Shown: positions 31,765 to 40,377 of the stretch, piece by piece
How positions within the stretch are numbered: position 1 is the first letter of the stretch
Layout of the letters: every line of letters begins with the position of its first letter
NCBI GenBank assembly: GCA_937992175.1
Contig: CALKLF010000007.1
Span: forward strand, 1 to 52,315
From: an uncultured Fimbriimonadales bacterium
GTDB taxonomy: Bacteria > Armatimonadota > Fimbriimonadia > Fimbriimonadales > GBS-DC
Direction: 5' to 3'
DNA length: 52,315 bases
Translations under genes and position numbers: made by a program
The notes under the pieces: model-generated
Seen by the model: only the letters and a program-made list of their open reading frames with translations
The model's database searches: none
Told to the model about the DNA's origin: nothing

Positions 31765-34700
31765 CTATCGCCGCCTGCCCACCACCTCCACTGCCTTCTC
31801 CAGCTGCGGGTCGCGACCGAGGGCTTCGTCGTCGGGCGTGTAGTCTACGATATGATCGGGGACTGCGCCGTTGCCTTCTAAGTTGACGCCCTTGTCGATT
31901 GTGAACCAGCCGCGCCCGGGTGTGGAGACCGTGCTGCCGTCCATCAGCCGACGCTGCCCCGTGCTAATCACGCCGCCTGCGGTGGGGATGCCCACCAGCG
32001 GTCCACGCTTGAGCGTCTTGATGGCGTGCGCGAAAATCTCGGCGTTGCTGAAGCTGCGCTCGTTGCACAGCACGGCAATCGGCTGATGCCAGCCAATCAC
32101 GGGCAGGCGGTCCTGCGGATAGCCTCGCTCGCCGTTGCGCCCCACGGTGTAGGCGTGGCGCGGCGGGTGCAACATCGCCAGCAGGTAGTCCGCCGTGCGC
32201 CCGCCGCCGTTATAGCGCACATCGATAATCAGCGCGTCCTTGCCATACGCCACGGCATACAGGTCGCGCTCGAACTCGCGCAGGCTCGCCTCGCCCATCG
32301 CCTGAATATGCACATAGCCCACGCGCCCGCCCGTGCGCGCCTCCACGAACCGACGGTTGCGCTCCACCCAGTCACGATAGACGGCGTTGTTGAACTCGGC
32401 GATGGAGATGGGGCGCAAGGAGACCGTGCGCTCCTTGCCGTCCGCGCCGCGCACGCGCAGCTCAATCCGCTTGCCCACCGTGTTGTCCAGCCGCTGGTAC
32501 ACATTCGTCGTGCGCGTAATCGGCTTACCGTCGATCGCCAGGATGCGCTCGCCTGCCTGAAGGTTCACATCCTTGCGCGCGGCGGGCGTGTTGGGCAGCA
32601 CGCGCTCAATCAGTAAGCCCTCGCCGTCGCGACGGTCGCTGAACACCACGCCCAGCATGCCCGTGTTGGAGGGGGCGTCGGTGCTTTCGGAACGCGCCAG
32701 CGAGAAACTCAAATGCGACGAGCGCAACTCGCCCAGCATCATCAGCACGACCGCCGTGAAGTCGCGGTCGGACTGCGCATAGGGCAGGTAGGGGCGATAC
32801 TTCTCGCGCATCGCCGCCCAGTTCACGCCGTGGAATTTCGGGTCGTAGAAGGTTTCGTTCAGCGTGCGCCACGCAGCGTCGTAGAGGTACTCGCGCTCTT
32901 TGGCGAGGTCAATCGTGATTTCGGCGTCGGTGCGCGTGGCTTGGGGGCTGCCGCCTGTCGCCGCGATGCGCTGCAGCCTGCCGCGGCTCAGGAAGTAAAT
33001 CGTCTTGCCATCCTTGCTCCACTGCAGGTTTTCGGGCGACAGTCCGCCGGTGGTGAGGCGTCGCTCGTCGCTGCCGTCCCACTTGATGATGTAGAGGTCG
33101 CTTTGCCCCTGATATGCGCTGCGGAAGGCGATTTGCTCGCCGTCGGGCGCGACGACCGCCTCCTGCACGCCCGCCGCGTAGCGCGTCACCAGCCGCACGC
33201 GCAGGTGGATATCCTCAAAGTCAATCTCCACGCGCAGGGGTTCTTTTTTCTCCTCGCGTTTGCGGGGGGCGTCGTGCTTTTCGTCTTCTTCGTCTTCGCG
33301 GTCAGCGCGGGTGCGTTCAAAGTCCTCGCGGCGCAGCCACACATGGCAGATGTTGAGCGTGTCGGTCTCGCGCTCGGAGAGGAATACGAGGGCGCGCCCA
33401 TCGGCAGACCAGCTGGGCGCAAAGTCGTTGCGCGGGTGTTGAGAGAGGTTGTGGGGGAGGCTTTCGTTTGCCCTCACCCCCAGCCCCGCTCCCACCGCGT
33501 GGGAGAGGGGAGTAGCGTTTGCCCTCACCCCCAGCCCCTCTCCCACCGCGTGGGAAAGGGGAGCCGAGCGCGTGCGCAGCGCAGAACGCTCCCCCTCTAC
33601 CGCGACGCGGGAGAGGGGGCAGGGGGTGAGGGCAGAGAAAATACTGTTGTGCGCCCTGCCACTGAACTTCGTCGTTATACCCTTACTCAGCCCCGCTCCC
33701 ACCGCGTGGGAGAGGGGAGCCGAGCGCGTGCGCAGCGCAGAACGCTCCCCCTCTCCCGCGACGCGGGAGAGGGGGCAGGGGGTGAGGGCAAAAACAACGG
33801 CTGCATCCTCCCTCACTAAACTCAGCGGTTTTACCCTTGACAGGGAGTTAGAACAAATCCCCTCTACGCCGCCACACAACCCCTCTGTGTCGAGATGCGA
33901 CCCAACTGTGTCACGCGACAACACAACTGCGCCGCGATACAACCCCTCTGCGTCGAGACGCGACACAACGGCGTCGTGGGGCGGCGCAGAGGCGTCCGAC
34001 GGCGGCGCAGATTCGGCGGGCTTCTCCTCTGGCTTCGGCGCAGCGAATTCAGGCACGCGCACCACAAACACATCGCTGTTATAGTTCTCATCGTAGCGGT
34101 CAAACGCAATCCAGCAGCTGTCGGGCGACCAGACGATGTTGCCCAGGTTCCACGAGGCGGTGAGGGTGCGCTCCTGCTTGGTCTCAAGGTGCATCACGAC
34201 CAGCTCGCCCTGCCCACGCTGGAAGGCGAGTAGTTTGCCGTCGGGCGAGAGACGGGGCTTGCTTTCGCCCTGCGGACTGCTGGTGAGTTGCTCCAGTTTG
34301 TGTTTGCGGGCGCGGCGCAGGCGCGGCTCGTCGGGGTCGTCGGAGGTGAGTTTGAAGATGTGCGTTTTGCCGTCGCGCTCGGCTTCGTAGTAGACCGTCC
34401 TGCCGTCGGGCGCGAGTTGCGGGTTGCTTTCGGGTTCTACGGTTTCGGTGAGGTTGCGCGAGGGACCGCCGTCAGGGAAGCGCGCGGCGAACAGCTCGCC
34501 CCGCACGGCGTACACGAACTCCTTCGCATCGGGGGCGATGGCGTAGTCCTCCACATTCGCGCTGAAGGTGCGGCGCACGGTCTCGGCGGCGCGGCGGTCT
34601 TGGGCGGGGGCTTGCAGGTTAATCACGCTCATCGCGCCCGTCGCCGTGTCCAGCCGATAGACCTCCATGCCCTGCTCGAAGGTAATCACCTTGCCGTTCG

Positions 34701-35484
34701 CGCTGATTTGGGGGAAGCGCACGCCGTCGTCTTTGAAGCGGGTGAGCGGGCGCACGCGGCGGGTTTGAGTGTCCATCGCGTAGAGATTGGCTGTGCCGTC
34801 GCGCTCGGAGACGAAGTAGAGAGTGCGTCCATCCGCGCCCCACATCGGGAAGGTGTCGGGCGTATCGGTATCGGTGAGGCGGGTGTAGCGTTGGGTGTTC
34901 AGGTCGATCAGCCACAGGTCGCCCTGCCAGCTGCCCTTGTTGCCCTTGCGCCACCAGCTGGCGTCGCGGCGCACGAAGGTGAGGCGTTTGCCGTCGGGCG
35001 AAAGCGCGAAGGGCGAGCCGCTCGCCTTGTGCAGCCGATAGGGCGTGCCGCCTTCCAGCGGGGCGACATAGGTAGCGAAATCGGCTCCGAAGGGTTCGGC
35101 GTCGCGGCGGGACTCAAACAGCACCGCTTTGCTATCGGGCGTCCAGCCGTAGGCACGGTCGCGCCCTGAAAAGTAGGTGAGGCGTTGCACCGCGCCCGTG
35201 TCCAAGTGTAGTACGAACACATCGTCGTTGCCGTGTCGCTCGGAGGTGAAGGCGATTTTCTTGCCGTCGGGCGACCAGACAGGCGCGAAGTCGTAGGCGG
35301 GGTGGACGGTCAGCCGTTGCGCCGCGCCGCCTGCGATGGGGGCAATCCAGAGGTCGCCCTGCCACGAGAAGGCGATTTGGGTTCCGTCGGGCGACGGCGC
35401 AGGGAACCGAGCAAACTTGATGACCGACTGCGCAAAACTTGCTACACACAACAAACTCGCCAGGAGGAACGCATACTTACGCAT
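31765..35484 (-). CDS. Tricorn-like S41 protease with a repeat-derived insertion
   Basis: A 1239-residue secreted protease that should trim peptides. A signal peptide (1-18) is followed by WD40/PD40-type beta-propeller repeats (about 20-490), for example SPDGTQIAFSWQGDLW and SPDGKKIAFTSERHGNDDVF. A second propeller lies at about 680-900. The helical core holds ELRSSHLSF, near the expected His; a PDZ domain (about 940-1030) and the S41 catalytic core follow, with the nucleophile Ser in SNAEIFAHAI (about 1146) and the end GRDPQLEKAVEVV. Odd: residues about 490-680 are not protease. They are low-complexity and encoded by tandem 20-nt units (33880-33990) and family B palindromes (33471-33789), in frame. 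No promoter or good ribosome site was found. Confidence 0.93.
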   Translation of the reverse strand: MRKYAFLLASLLCVASFAQSVIKFARFPAPSPDGTQIAFSWQGDLWIAPIAGGAAQRLTVHPAYDFAPVWSPDGKKIAFTSERHGNDDVFVLHLDTGAVQRLTYFSGRDRAYGWTPDSKAVLFESRRDAEPFGADFATYVAPLEGGTPYRLHKASGSPFALSPDGKRLTFVRRDASWWRKGNKGSWQGDLWLIDLNTQRYTRLTDTDTPDTFPMWGADGRTLYFVSERDGTANLYAMDTQTRRVRPLTRFKDDGVRFPQISANGKVITFEQGMEVYRLDTATGAMSVINLQAPAQDRRAAETVRRTFSANVEDYAIAPDAKEFVYAVRGELFAARFPDGGPSRNLTETVEPESNPQLAPDGRTVYYEAERDGKTHIFKLTSDDPDEPRLRRARKHKLEQLTSSPQGESKPRLSPDGKLLAFQRGQGELVVMHLETKQERTLTASWNLGNIVWSPDSCWIAFDRYDENYNSDVFVVRVPEFAAPKPEEKPAESAPPSDASAPPHDAVVSRLDAEGLYRGAVVLSRDTVGSHLDTEGLCGGVEGICSNSLSRVKPLSLVREDAAVVFALTPCPLSRVAGEGERSALRTRSAPLSHAVGAGLSKGITTKFSGRAHNSIFSALTPCPLSRVAVEGERSALRTRSAPLSHAVGEGLGVRANATPLSHAVGAGLGVRANESLPHNLSQHPRNDFAPSWSADGRALVFLSERETDTLNICHVWLRREDFERTRADREDEEDEKHDAPRKREEKKEPLRVEIDFEDIHLRVRLVTRYAAGVQEAVVAPDGEQIAFRSAYQGQSDLYIIKWDGSDERRLTTGGLSPENLQWSKDGKTIYFLSRGRLQRIAATGGSPQATRTDAEITIDLAKEREYLYDAAWRTLNETFYDPKFHGVNWAAMREKYRPYLPYAQSDRDFTAVVLMMLGELRSSHLSFSLARSESTDAPSNTGMLGVVFSDRRDGEGLLIERVLPNTPAARKDVNLQAGERILAIDGKPITRTTNVYQRLDNTVGKRIELRVRGADGKERTVSLRPISIAEFNNAVYRDWVERNRRFVEARTGGRVGYVHIQAMGEASLREFERDLYAVAYGKDALIIDVRYNGGGRTADYLLAMLHPPRHAYTVGRNGERGYPQDRLPVIGWHQPIAVLCNERSFSNAEIFAHAIKTLKRGPLVGIPTAGGVISTGQRRLMDGSTVSTPGRGWFTIDKGVNLEGNGAVPDHIVDYTPDDEALGRDPQLEKAVEVVGRRR
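33471..33789. repeat. Block of family B palindromes inside the tricorn gene
   Basis: Several CCCTCACCCCC...GGTGAGGG units with inner CTCCC...GGGAG palindromes. Two 75-nt segments (33560-33634 and 33716-33790) are nearly identical direct repeats exactly 156 nt (52 codons) apart, so the frame is kept. Three copies of a CTCCCACCGCGTGGGA-type hairpin are also present. Confidence 0.9.
33880..33990. repeat. Degenerate tandem repeat of about 20 nt in the tricorn gene
   Basis: About five diverged units of the form CAAC-CC-TCTGCGTCGAGACGCGA follow one another. They encode the segment with SRLDAEGLYRG and its variants. Each unit contains a small inverted repeat (GTCGAGACGCGAC-like). Confidence 0.6.
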
Positions 35485-35550
35485 ATCGGGGATGAGGGAT
35501 TCGGCGTGGGAGCTGAACCTCCTGCTGGATCATCTGCCTTATGAAGCAGC

Positions 35551-36162
35551 TCACCTGAGCGAAAATCGCTCCTTTACGACGGTCTGTAGTTGCGCAAGGA
35601 GGCTTTCAGACGGCTCCAGCCCGTTCAGGATAATATAGCGCTCGGTCGCCCATGCAGCTTCCTGCAAGTAGCCCGCGCGAATACGCTGGTGGAACTCGAT
35701 CGCTTCCGCCTCGAAGCGGTTGGGGTCGTTCGCGCGAGCGAGAGCGACCTCGATGGGCAGGTCAATCAACACAGTCAGGTCGGGTTGCAATCCGTTCGTG
35801 GCAATCGCGTTGAGCTGGCGCAGAAGTTCGAGATTCAGCCCGCGCCCGTAGCCCTGATACACCAGCGTGGAATCGGCGTAGCGGTCGCAGACGACCCAGA
35901 TTCCTTGCTCCAGCACGGGCAAAATGACCTCCAGCGTATGCTGACGGCGGTCGGCGAGCAGCAGAAAGAGTTCCGCGTAGGCGTCGAGTGGCTGATGCAA
36001 AATCATTGGGCGCAGGTGCTTGCCGAGCGTGCTGCCGCCCGGCTCGCGTGTGCAGACTACTGAGATACCCTGCACCGCCAGCCAGTCGGCGAACCGCTCG
36101 GCGAGGGTCGTTTTTCCTGCTCCTTCGACGCCTTCAAAGGTGATAAACGGCGCGCGCGCCAT
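35551..36162 (-). CDS. tmk: Thymidylate kinase
   Basis: A 203-residue P-loop kinase that phosphorylates dTMP to dTDP. P-loop ITFEGVEGAGKTTLAERF at the N-terminus, the dTMP-binding TREPGGSTLGKHLR, the DR[YH] motif DRYADSTLVYQGYGRGL and the PDLTVLIDLP strand are all present; the lid region is short. It overlaps the R3H ATPase gene by one base (TAATG), showing translational coupling. The tricorn gene follows after 66 nt containing no visible terminator. The start at 36162 gives the canonical N-terminus. Confidence 0.97.
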   Translation of the reverse strand: MARAPFITFEGVEGAGKTTLAERFADWLAVQGISVVCTREPGGSTLGKHLRPMILHQPLDAYAELFLLLADRRQHTLEVILPVLEQGIWVVCDRYADSTLVYQGYGRGLNLELLRQLNAIATNGLQPDLTVLIDLPIEVALARANDPNRFEAEAIEFHQRIRAGYLQEAAWATERYIILNGLEPSESLLAQLQTVVKERFSLR

Positions 36163-37814
36163 TAGTCCTCCCGTTGAGTGTCGGTATAGATGGGCAGGAT
36201 ACGCACGCGGCGGTTCGGCTCCTCGCCGACGCTTTCGGAAAGCAGGCGATACTTCTCGATGAGCTGGTGCTGCAGTCGGCGCAGGTAGCTGTTTTGGGGC
36301 GAGAGTTCGTAAGGCTCCGCCGTTGCCAGCACATGCTCCACGCCTTCCTCCGCTTCGCGCAGGGCGCGCTCCTCCGCCGATTCGCCGTTCTGGGGCTTGT
36401 GGAACATGTCGCGCAGCGCGCTCACCAGCTGGGCGTAGGTGTTGCTGCGCACGATAGCAATCGGCAGGTTGCGCTGCAACGCTTCGCGCACTTTCGGTGG
36501 GCGTCGCTGGAAAGTGGAATGTAGCACCACCACGGCATCCGCGTCGGAGACATCACGCGCGACATAGGCAGGCAGGTGCAGGTCGCGCAGCGCCTTTTCC
36601 AGGCGGCTGCGGCTCACGCCGTAGGGAAACACGCGCGAGGGGGTCCCGCGCTTCGCGTCGCCACCGACCACCGCCATTGCACGGGCGGGCGCAGGCTCGA
36701 AAGTCGCCTCGTGGTCATGCAACGGCAGCTCGGTCTGCGTTGCACGGGACAGCAGGTCGCTCCGCTGCACCACCTCGAAGCCGCCGCCATCGGTCTGCAC
36801 GCGGATTTCAGGGCGGGGTGGGTTGCCGCGTAGCATCCGATCCACCGTCTGCGCCACATCGTGATGGATGGCAAGGCGATGATAGTCCAGAATCTCGATC
36901 AACACATCAAAGGTGGGCGGAGCTTTTCGCTCCAGCACGGTCTTCTGCGTGCCGCGACGGCGCGCCTCCTCATCTGAGAGCGTGACGGTCTGAATGCCGC
37001 CCACGAGGTCGGAGAGCGTCGGGTTCATCAGCAGGTTCTCCAGTGTCGTGCCGTGCGCTGTGCCGATGAGTTGCACGCCACGCTCGGCAATCGTGCGGGC
37101 GGCGTAGGCTTCCAGCTCCGTGCCAATCTCGTCGATGATAATCACTTCGGGCATGTGGTTCTCGACGGCTTCGATCATCACGGCGTGCTGCAGGCTCGGC
37201 TCCGGAACCTGCATACGGCGCGCGAAACCGATGCCCGGATGCGGGATGTCGCCGTCGCCCGCGATTTCGTTGGAGGTGTCTACCACAATCACGCGCTTAT
37301 CGTACTCGTCCGCCAGCACGCGCGCCACCTCGCGCAGTCGAGTCGTCTTGCCCACGCCCGGCTTGCCGAGCATCAGCACGCTCTTGCCCGACGCGATGAT
37401 GTCATGGATGACATCGATCGTCCCGTAAATCGCACGCCCGACGCGGCAGGTCAGCCCGATGACCTTGCCCTGACGGTTACGCATCGCCGAGATACGGTGC
37501 AGTGTGCGCGGGATGCCCGCCCGATTGTCCTTGCCGAACTGCCCAATCCGGTCCGACACATACTGCAGGTCGTACTCCTCAACCTGCACACTGTCCAGCC
37601 GAATGGTGCGCTGCATGAAGCGGGCTTCAGGTAGGCGTCCGAGATCCAGCACCACTTCCAGCAGTTGACTCAGGTCGGGCTGCTCTTCCAACCACTGGCG
37701 GATGGCAGGCGGCAGCACCTCCAGCATCGCGTTCAGGTCGTCCGTAAAGCTCTGTTGCGCCGTTGCGCCCACCGGCGCAGGCGGATTCGTCAGGGTTTTC
37801 GTTCGCTCCGGCAT
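36162..37814 (-). CDS. R3H-domain SpoIIIAA-like AAA ATPase
   Basis: A 550-residue protein like the Ycf45/SpoIIIAA-type ATPases of cyanobacteria and relatives. An N-terminal domain (40-130) precedes the P-loop ATPase with Walker A MLGKPGVGKTT (about 150) and Walker B EVIIIDEIGTE (about 215). A helical region follows, then a Pro/Asp-rich linker, a small alpha/beta domain (about 400-470) and a C-terminal R3H-type nucleic-acid binding segment (LQHQLIEKYRLLSESVGEEPNRRVRI). The exact function is unknown; RNA or ssDNA handling is suspected from the R3H domain. TATAAT lies 12 nt before the ATG, so the leader is at most a few bases. First gene of the unit with tmk. Confidence 0.88.
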   Translation of the reverse strand: MPERTKTLTNPPAPVGATAQQSFTDDLNAMLEVLPPAIRQWLEEQPDLSQLLEVVLDLGRLPEARFMQRTIRLDSVQVEEYDLQYVSDRIGQFGKDNRAGIPRTLHRISAMRNRQGKVIGLTCRVGRAIYGTIDVIHDIIASGKSVLMLGKPGVGKTTRLREVARVLADEYDKRVIVVDTSNEIAGDGDIPHPGIGFARRMQVPEPSLQHAVMIEAVENHMPEVIIIDEIGTELEAYAARTIAERGVQLIGTAHGTTLENLLMNPTLSDLVGGIQTVTLSDEEARRRGTQKTVLERKAPPTFDVLIEILDYHRLAIHHDVAQTVDRMLRGNPPRPEIRVQTDGGGFEVVQRSDLLSRATQTELPLHDHEATFEPAPARAMAVVGGDAKRGTPSRVFPYGVSRSRLEKALRDLHLPAYVARDVSDADAVVVLHSTFQRRPPKVREALQRNLPIAIVRSNTYAQLVSALRDMFHKPQNGESAEERALREAEEGVEHVLATAEPYELSPQNSYLRRLQHQLIEKYRLLSESVGEEPNRRVRILPIYTDTQRED

Positions 37815-37826
37815 AGATTAGTTTCA

Positions 37827-37834
37827 ATTATACC
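37827..37834 (-). promoter_or_regulatory. Promoter of the R3H ATPase-tmk unit
   Basis: GGTATAAT on the minus strand, ending 12 nt before ATG 37814, with no ribosome site. It is divergent from the rpsT promoter, 30 nt away. Confidence 0.6.
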
Positions 37835-37864
37835 TGTGGAGCATCCCCAGACGGGCAGTGGACG

Positions 37865-37872
37865 GGTATACT
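37865..37872 (+). promoter_or_regulatory. Promoter of rpsT
   Basis: GGTATACT, followed by GGAGG (37883-37887) and the start at 37899. Confidence 0.55.
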
Positions 37873-37898
37873 ATTTGCCTCTGGAGGTATGCTTAGCG

Positions 37899-38195
37899 AT
37901 GGCGAATACGAAATCGGCGAAGAAGGCGTTACTGAAGTCGCGAGAGCGGCAACTGCGCAACCGCTCGACCAAATCTGCGATTAAGACCTATACGCGGCGC
38001 ACAAAGGAACTGGCGGCGAAGGGCGATGTGGAGGGCAGCATTGCGAGTCTGCGCCGCGCAATTAGCATGATTGATAAAGCCGTCAAGCGCGGAATTTTAC
38101 ATAAAAACACGGGCAACCGCAAGAAATCGCGCCTGATGATTGCGCTGAACAAGCGCCTGGCGCATCAGCAGGGCGAAACGGCACAGGGGAGCTAA
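37899..38195 (+). CDS. rpsT: Ribosomal protein S20
   Basis: A 98-residue primary 16S rRNA-binding protein. The N-terminus MANTKSAKKALLKSRERQLRN and the helical hairpin ending in GILHKNTGNRKKSRLMIALNK are diagnostic. The ATG at 37899 has GGAGG 11 bases upstream; an earlier ATG at 37889 is in another frame. Monocistronic: it has its own promoter and is followed by a family A hairpin and then pstS. Length is a little above the 85-90 residues of enterobacteria because of a Gln/Gly tail. Confidence 0.97.
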   Translation: MANTKSAKKALLKSRERQLRNRSTKSAIKTYTRRTKELAAKGDVEGSIASLRRAISMIDKAVKRGILHKNTGNRKKSRLMIALNKRLAHQQGETAQGS

Positions 38196-38235
38196 GTGAT
38201 CTCCTCAATCTATCACACTGAAAAATAGATGTCCA

Positions 38236-38264
38236 CTCGGAACGACAATCTTTGTCGTTCCGAG
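38236..38264. repeat. Short palindrome, family A copy 5; may terminate rpsT
   Basis: A 13-bp perfect stem (CTCGGAACGACAA with its complement) and 3-nt loop. GCGCAGTTTTG follows, so it could act as a weak terminator for rpsT. The sequence is a variant of the family core with GAACGACA in place of GAATGACA. Confidence 0.6.
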
Positions 38265-38333
38265 CGCAGTTTTGAGAGTCCGGCAGGGCGTTTGGATTGC
38301 CCCACGACAATCCAACCTCGAGTGCATAGGTTC

Positions 38334-38350
38334 TTAACCTTTTTTTAACA
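38334..38350 (+). promoter_or_regulatory. Putative PhoP/PhoB-type box upstream of pstS
   Basis: TTAACC and TTAACA are direct repeats separated by 5 T residues, an 11-bp period. This matches the Gram-positive PhoP box pattern (TTAACA-like repeats every 11 bp). It lies 13 bp before a GATTCT -10-like sequence (38364-38369), which ends 6 nt before the pstS ATG. Confidence 0.55.
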
Positions 38351-38375
38351 TTCGAGGGCGCATGATTCTCATGCT

Positions 38376-39422
38376 ATGAAACCGCGCTTCGGATGGCTAC
38401 TTGCGGGTTGCGTTCTGGGCGTCGCGCTCGTCGCCTGCGCCAAGCAAGAATCAGGGCAGCAAGCCCAGCAAACCACGACTGCTCTTTCAGGCAAGATTGT
38501 GATTGACGGCTCCAGTACCGTGTTGCCCATTTCGGAGGCGTTAGCCGAAGAGTTCCGCAAGCAGCATGCGGGCGTGGAGATTACTGTAGGCAAGTCGGGC
38601 ACGAGCGGCGGCTTCGAGAAGTTCGCCAACGGCGAAATCCACATCACGGGCGCGTCGCGCCCCATCCGCGAAGAGGAAGACGCGCTTTGCAAAAAGAACG
38701 GCGTTGAATACATCGAAATCCCGATTGCTTACGATGCGATGGCAGTGGTGGTCAATCCGCAGAACACATGGTGCGACTATCTGACCGTACAGGAACTGAA
38801 GAAGATCTGGGAGCCTGCGGCACAGGGCAAAATCAAGAACTGGTCGCAGGTGCGCCCTGGCTTTCCGAACGCGCCGCTGACGCTGTTTGGCGCGGGCACG
38901 GCTTCGGGCACTTTCGACTACTTCACGGCGGCGATTGTGGGCGAGGAGAAAGCCAGCCGCGGCGACTACACCGCCAGCGAGGACGACGATATTCTGGTGC
39001 AGGGCGTCTTCCGTACGAAAGGCGCGCTCGGCTACTTTGGGCTGGCATACTACGAGAACAATCAGGACAAGCTGAAGCTGGTGGCGATTGACAACGGCAA
39101 TGGTCCTGTGAAGCCCTCGCGCGAGACGGTGCTGGACGGCACTTACCAGCCGCTGGCGCGCCCGCTGTTCCTGTATGTGAATGTGAAGGCGCTCGACCGC
39201 CTGGAGGTTGCCGAGTTCATCAAGTTCGCGCTGGCAAATGCGGGTGAACTCTCCAATGAAGTGGGTTACATCGGGCTGCCCGAGCAGGTGTATGAACTCG
39301 TGGCGCATCGGGTGGAGCGGCGCATCAAAGGCTCGGCGTTCGGCGCGCACGGCTCGCAGGTAGGCGTGAAACTGGAAGACCTGTATAAGATCGAGGAGGC
39401 GTTGGAGAAGAGTGCCCAATAA
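38376..39422 (+). CDS. pstS: Phosphate ABC transporter substrate-binding lipoprotein PstS
   Basis: A 348-residue periplasmic phosphate-binding protein. The signal ends in a lipobox (ALVAC, cysteine near 23). The phosphate-binding core shows [34 protein letters not shown] and [11 protein letters not shown], as in PstS. It heads the pstSCA operon. The start is placed by the signal peptide; there is no ribosome site, and the ATG follows a -10-like sequence by 6 nt. Expression is likely to depend on phosphate through the repeat at 38334-38350. The C-terminal ~60 residues extend past the usual end with a Val/Gly- and Lys/Glu-rich segment. Confidence 0.96.
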   Translation: MKPRFGWLLAGCVLGVALVACAKQESGQQAQQTTTALSGKIVIDGSSTVLPISEALAEEFRKQHAGVEITVGKSGTSGGFEKFANGEIHITGASRPIREEEDALCKKNGVEYIEIPIAYDAMAVVVNPQNTWCDYLTVQELKKIWEPAAQGKIKNWSQVRPGFPNAPLTLFGAGTASGTFDYFTAAIVGEEKASRGDYTASEDDDILVQGVFRTKGALGYFGLAYYENNQDKLKLVAIDNGNGPVKPSRETVLDGTYQPLARPLFLYVNVKALDRLEVAEFIKFALANAGELSNEVGYIGLPEQVYELVAHRVERRIKGSAFGAHGSQVGVKLEDLYKIEEALEKSAQ

Positions 39423-39444
39423 CGCGCCCGCAACGGAGGTTGGC

Positions 39445-40377
39445 GTGTCCTACACGCGCGCGGTGGTACAGGTCGGTGTGAGCAGCCGCAACCGCCGCCG
39501 CGTGCGCATGGAAGAGAAGGCGGTGCGTGCGTTCCTGTTCCTGTGCGCGCTGCTGGGGGTGCTGACCACCTTCGCGATTGTGTTTATTCTGTTTTCCGAG
39601 AGCCTCAGCTTTTTCGAAGCGGTCTCGCCTGGTCATTTCCTCACGGGCACGGTATGGACGCCCACTTTCAAAGACCCGTCGTTTGGCGTGTTGCCGTTGG
39701 TGATGGGCACGCTGCTGACCTCGCTAATCGCGCTGCTGCTGGCAGGTCCAGTGGGACTGCTCACGGCAATCTATCTGAGCGAGTACGCCTCGCCGCGCGT
39801 ACGCCGTGTAGTGAAGCCGACGCTGGAGGTGCTGGCGGGCATTCCGACGGTCGTGTATGGCTACTTTGCGCTCACTTTCCTCACGCCGCTGCTGCAGAAG
39901 TTCATTCCGGGGCTGGAGGGCTTCAACGCGCTCTCGGCGGGGCTGGTGATGGGTATTATGATCCTGCCGACGATTGCCTCGCTGAGTGAAGACGCGCTGT
40001 ACGCTGTGCCGAACAGCCTGCGCTACGCCTCGCTTGCGCTGGGCGCGACGCGATTCCAGACCGTGTGGGGCGTGGTGGTGCCCGCAGCGATGTCGGGCGT
40101 GTCGGCGTCGTTCCTGTTGGGCATTTCACGCGCGGTGGGCGAGACGATGATTGTCGCCATCGCCGCAGGGTCGCAGCCGAACTTTACTTTCAATCCTCTG
40201 GTGGCGGTGCAGACGATGACCGCCTACATCGTACAGATTACGATGGGCGACACGCCGTACGGCTCAATTGGGTATCAGACCATTTTCGCCGTCGGCTTGC
40301 TGCTGTTCCTGATTACGCTTGCGCTGAATCTGACCAGCGAGGCGATTCGGCAGCGTTATAAGGGGGCGCGCGTATGA
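39445..40377 (+). CDS. pstC: Phosphate ABC transporter permease PstC
   Basis: A 310-residue inner-membrane permease with six hydrophobic helices. The family motifs are YLSEYASPRVRRVVKPTLE, LAGIPTVVYGYFAL and the EAA loop region LRYASLALGATRFQTVWGVVVP. The GTG start at 39445 is preferred because GGAGG (39435-39439) is five bases upstream. A GTG at 39412, overlapping pstS, would add eleven residues with no support. A basic amphipathic stretch (RNRRRVRMEEK) precedes the first helix. It overlaps pstA by ATGA. Confidence 0.95.
   Translation: MSYTRAVVQVGVSSRNRRRVRMEEKAVRAFLFLCALLGVLTTFAIVFILFSESLSFFEAVSPGHFLTGTVWTPTFKDPSFGVLPLVMGTLLTSLIALLLAGPVGLLTAIYLSEYASPRVRRVVKPTLEVLAGIPTVVYGYFALTFLTPLLQKFIPGLEGFNALSAGLVMGIMILPTIASLSEDALYAVPNSLRYASLALGATRFQTVWGVVVPAAMSGVSASFLLGISRAVGETMIVAIAAGSQPNFTFNPLVAVQTMTAYIVQITMGDTPYGSIGYQTIFAVGLLLFLITLALNLTSEAIRQRYKGARV

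Noticed and set aside
33471-33789. CRISPR-like array in the tricorn gene
   Set aside because: Units are palindromes of unequal length and spacing within a coding frame, with no spacers of constant length and no cas genes.
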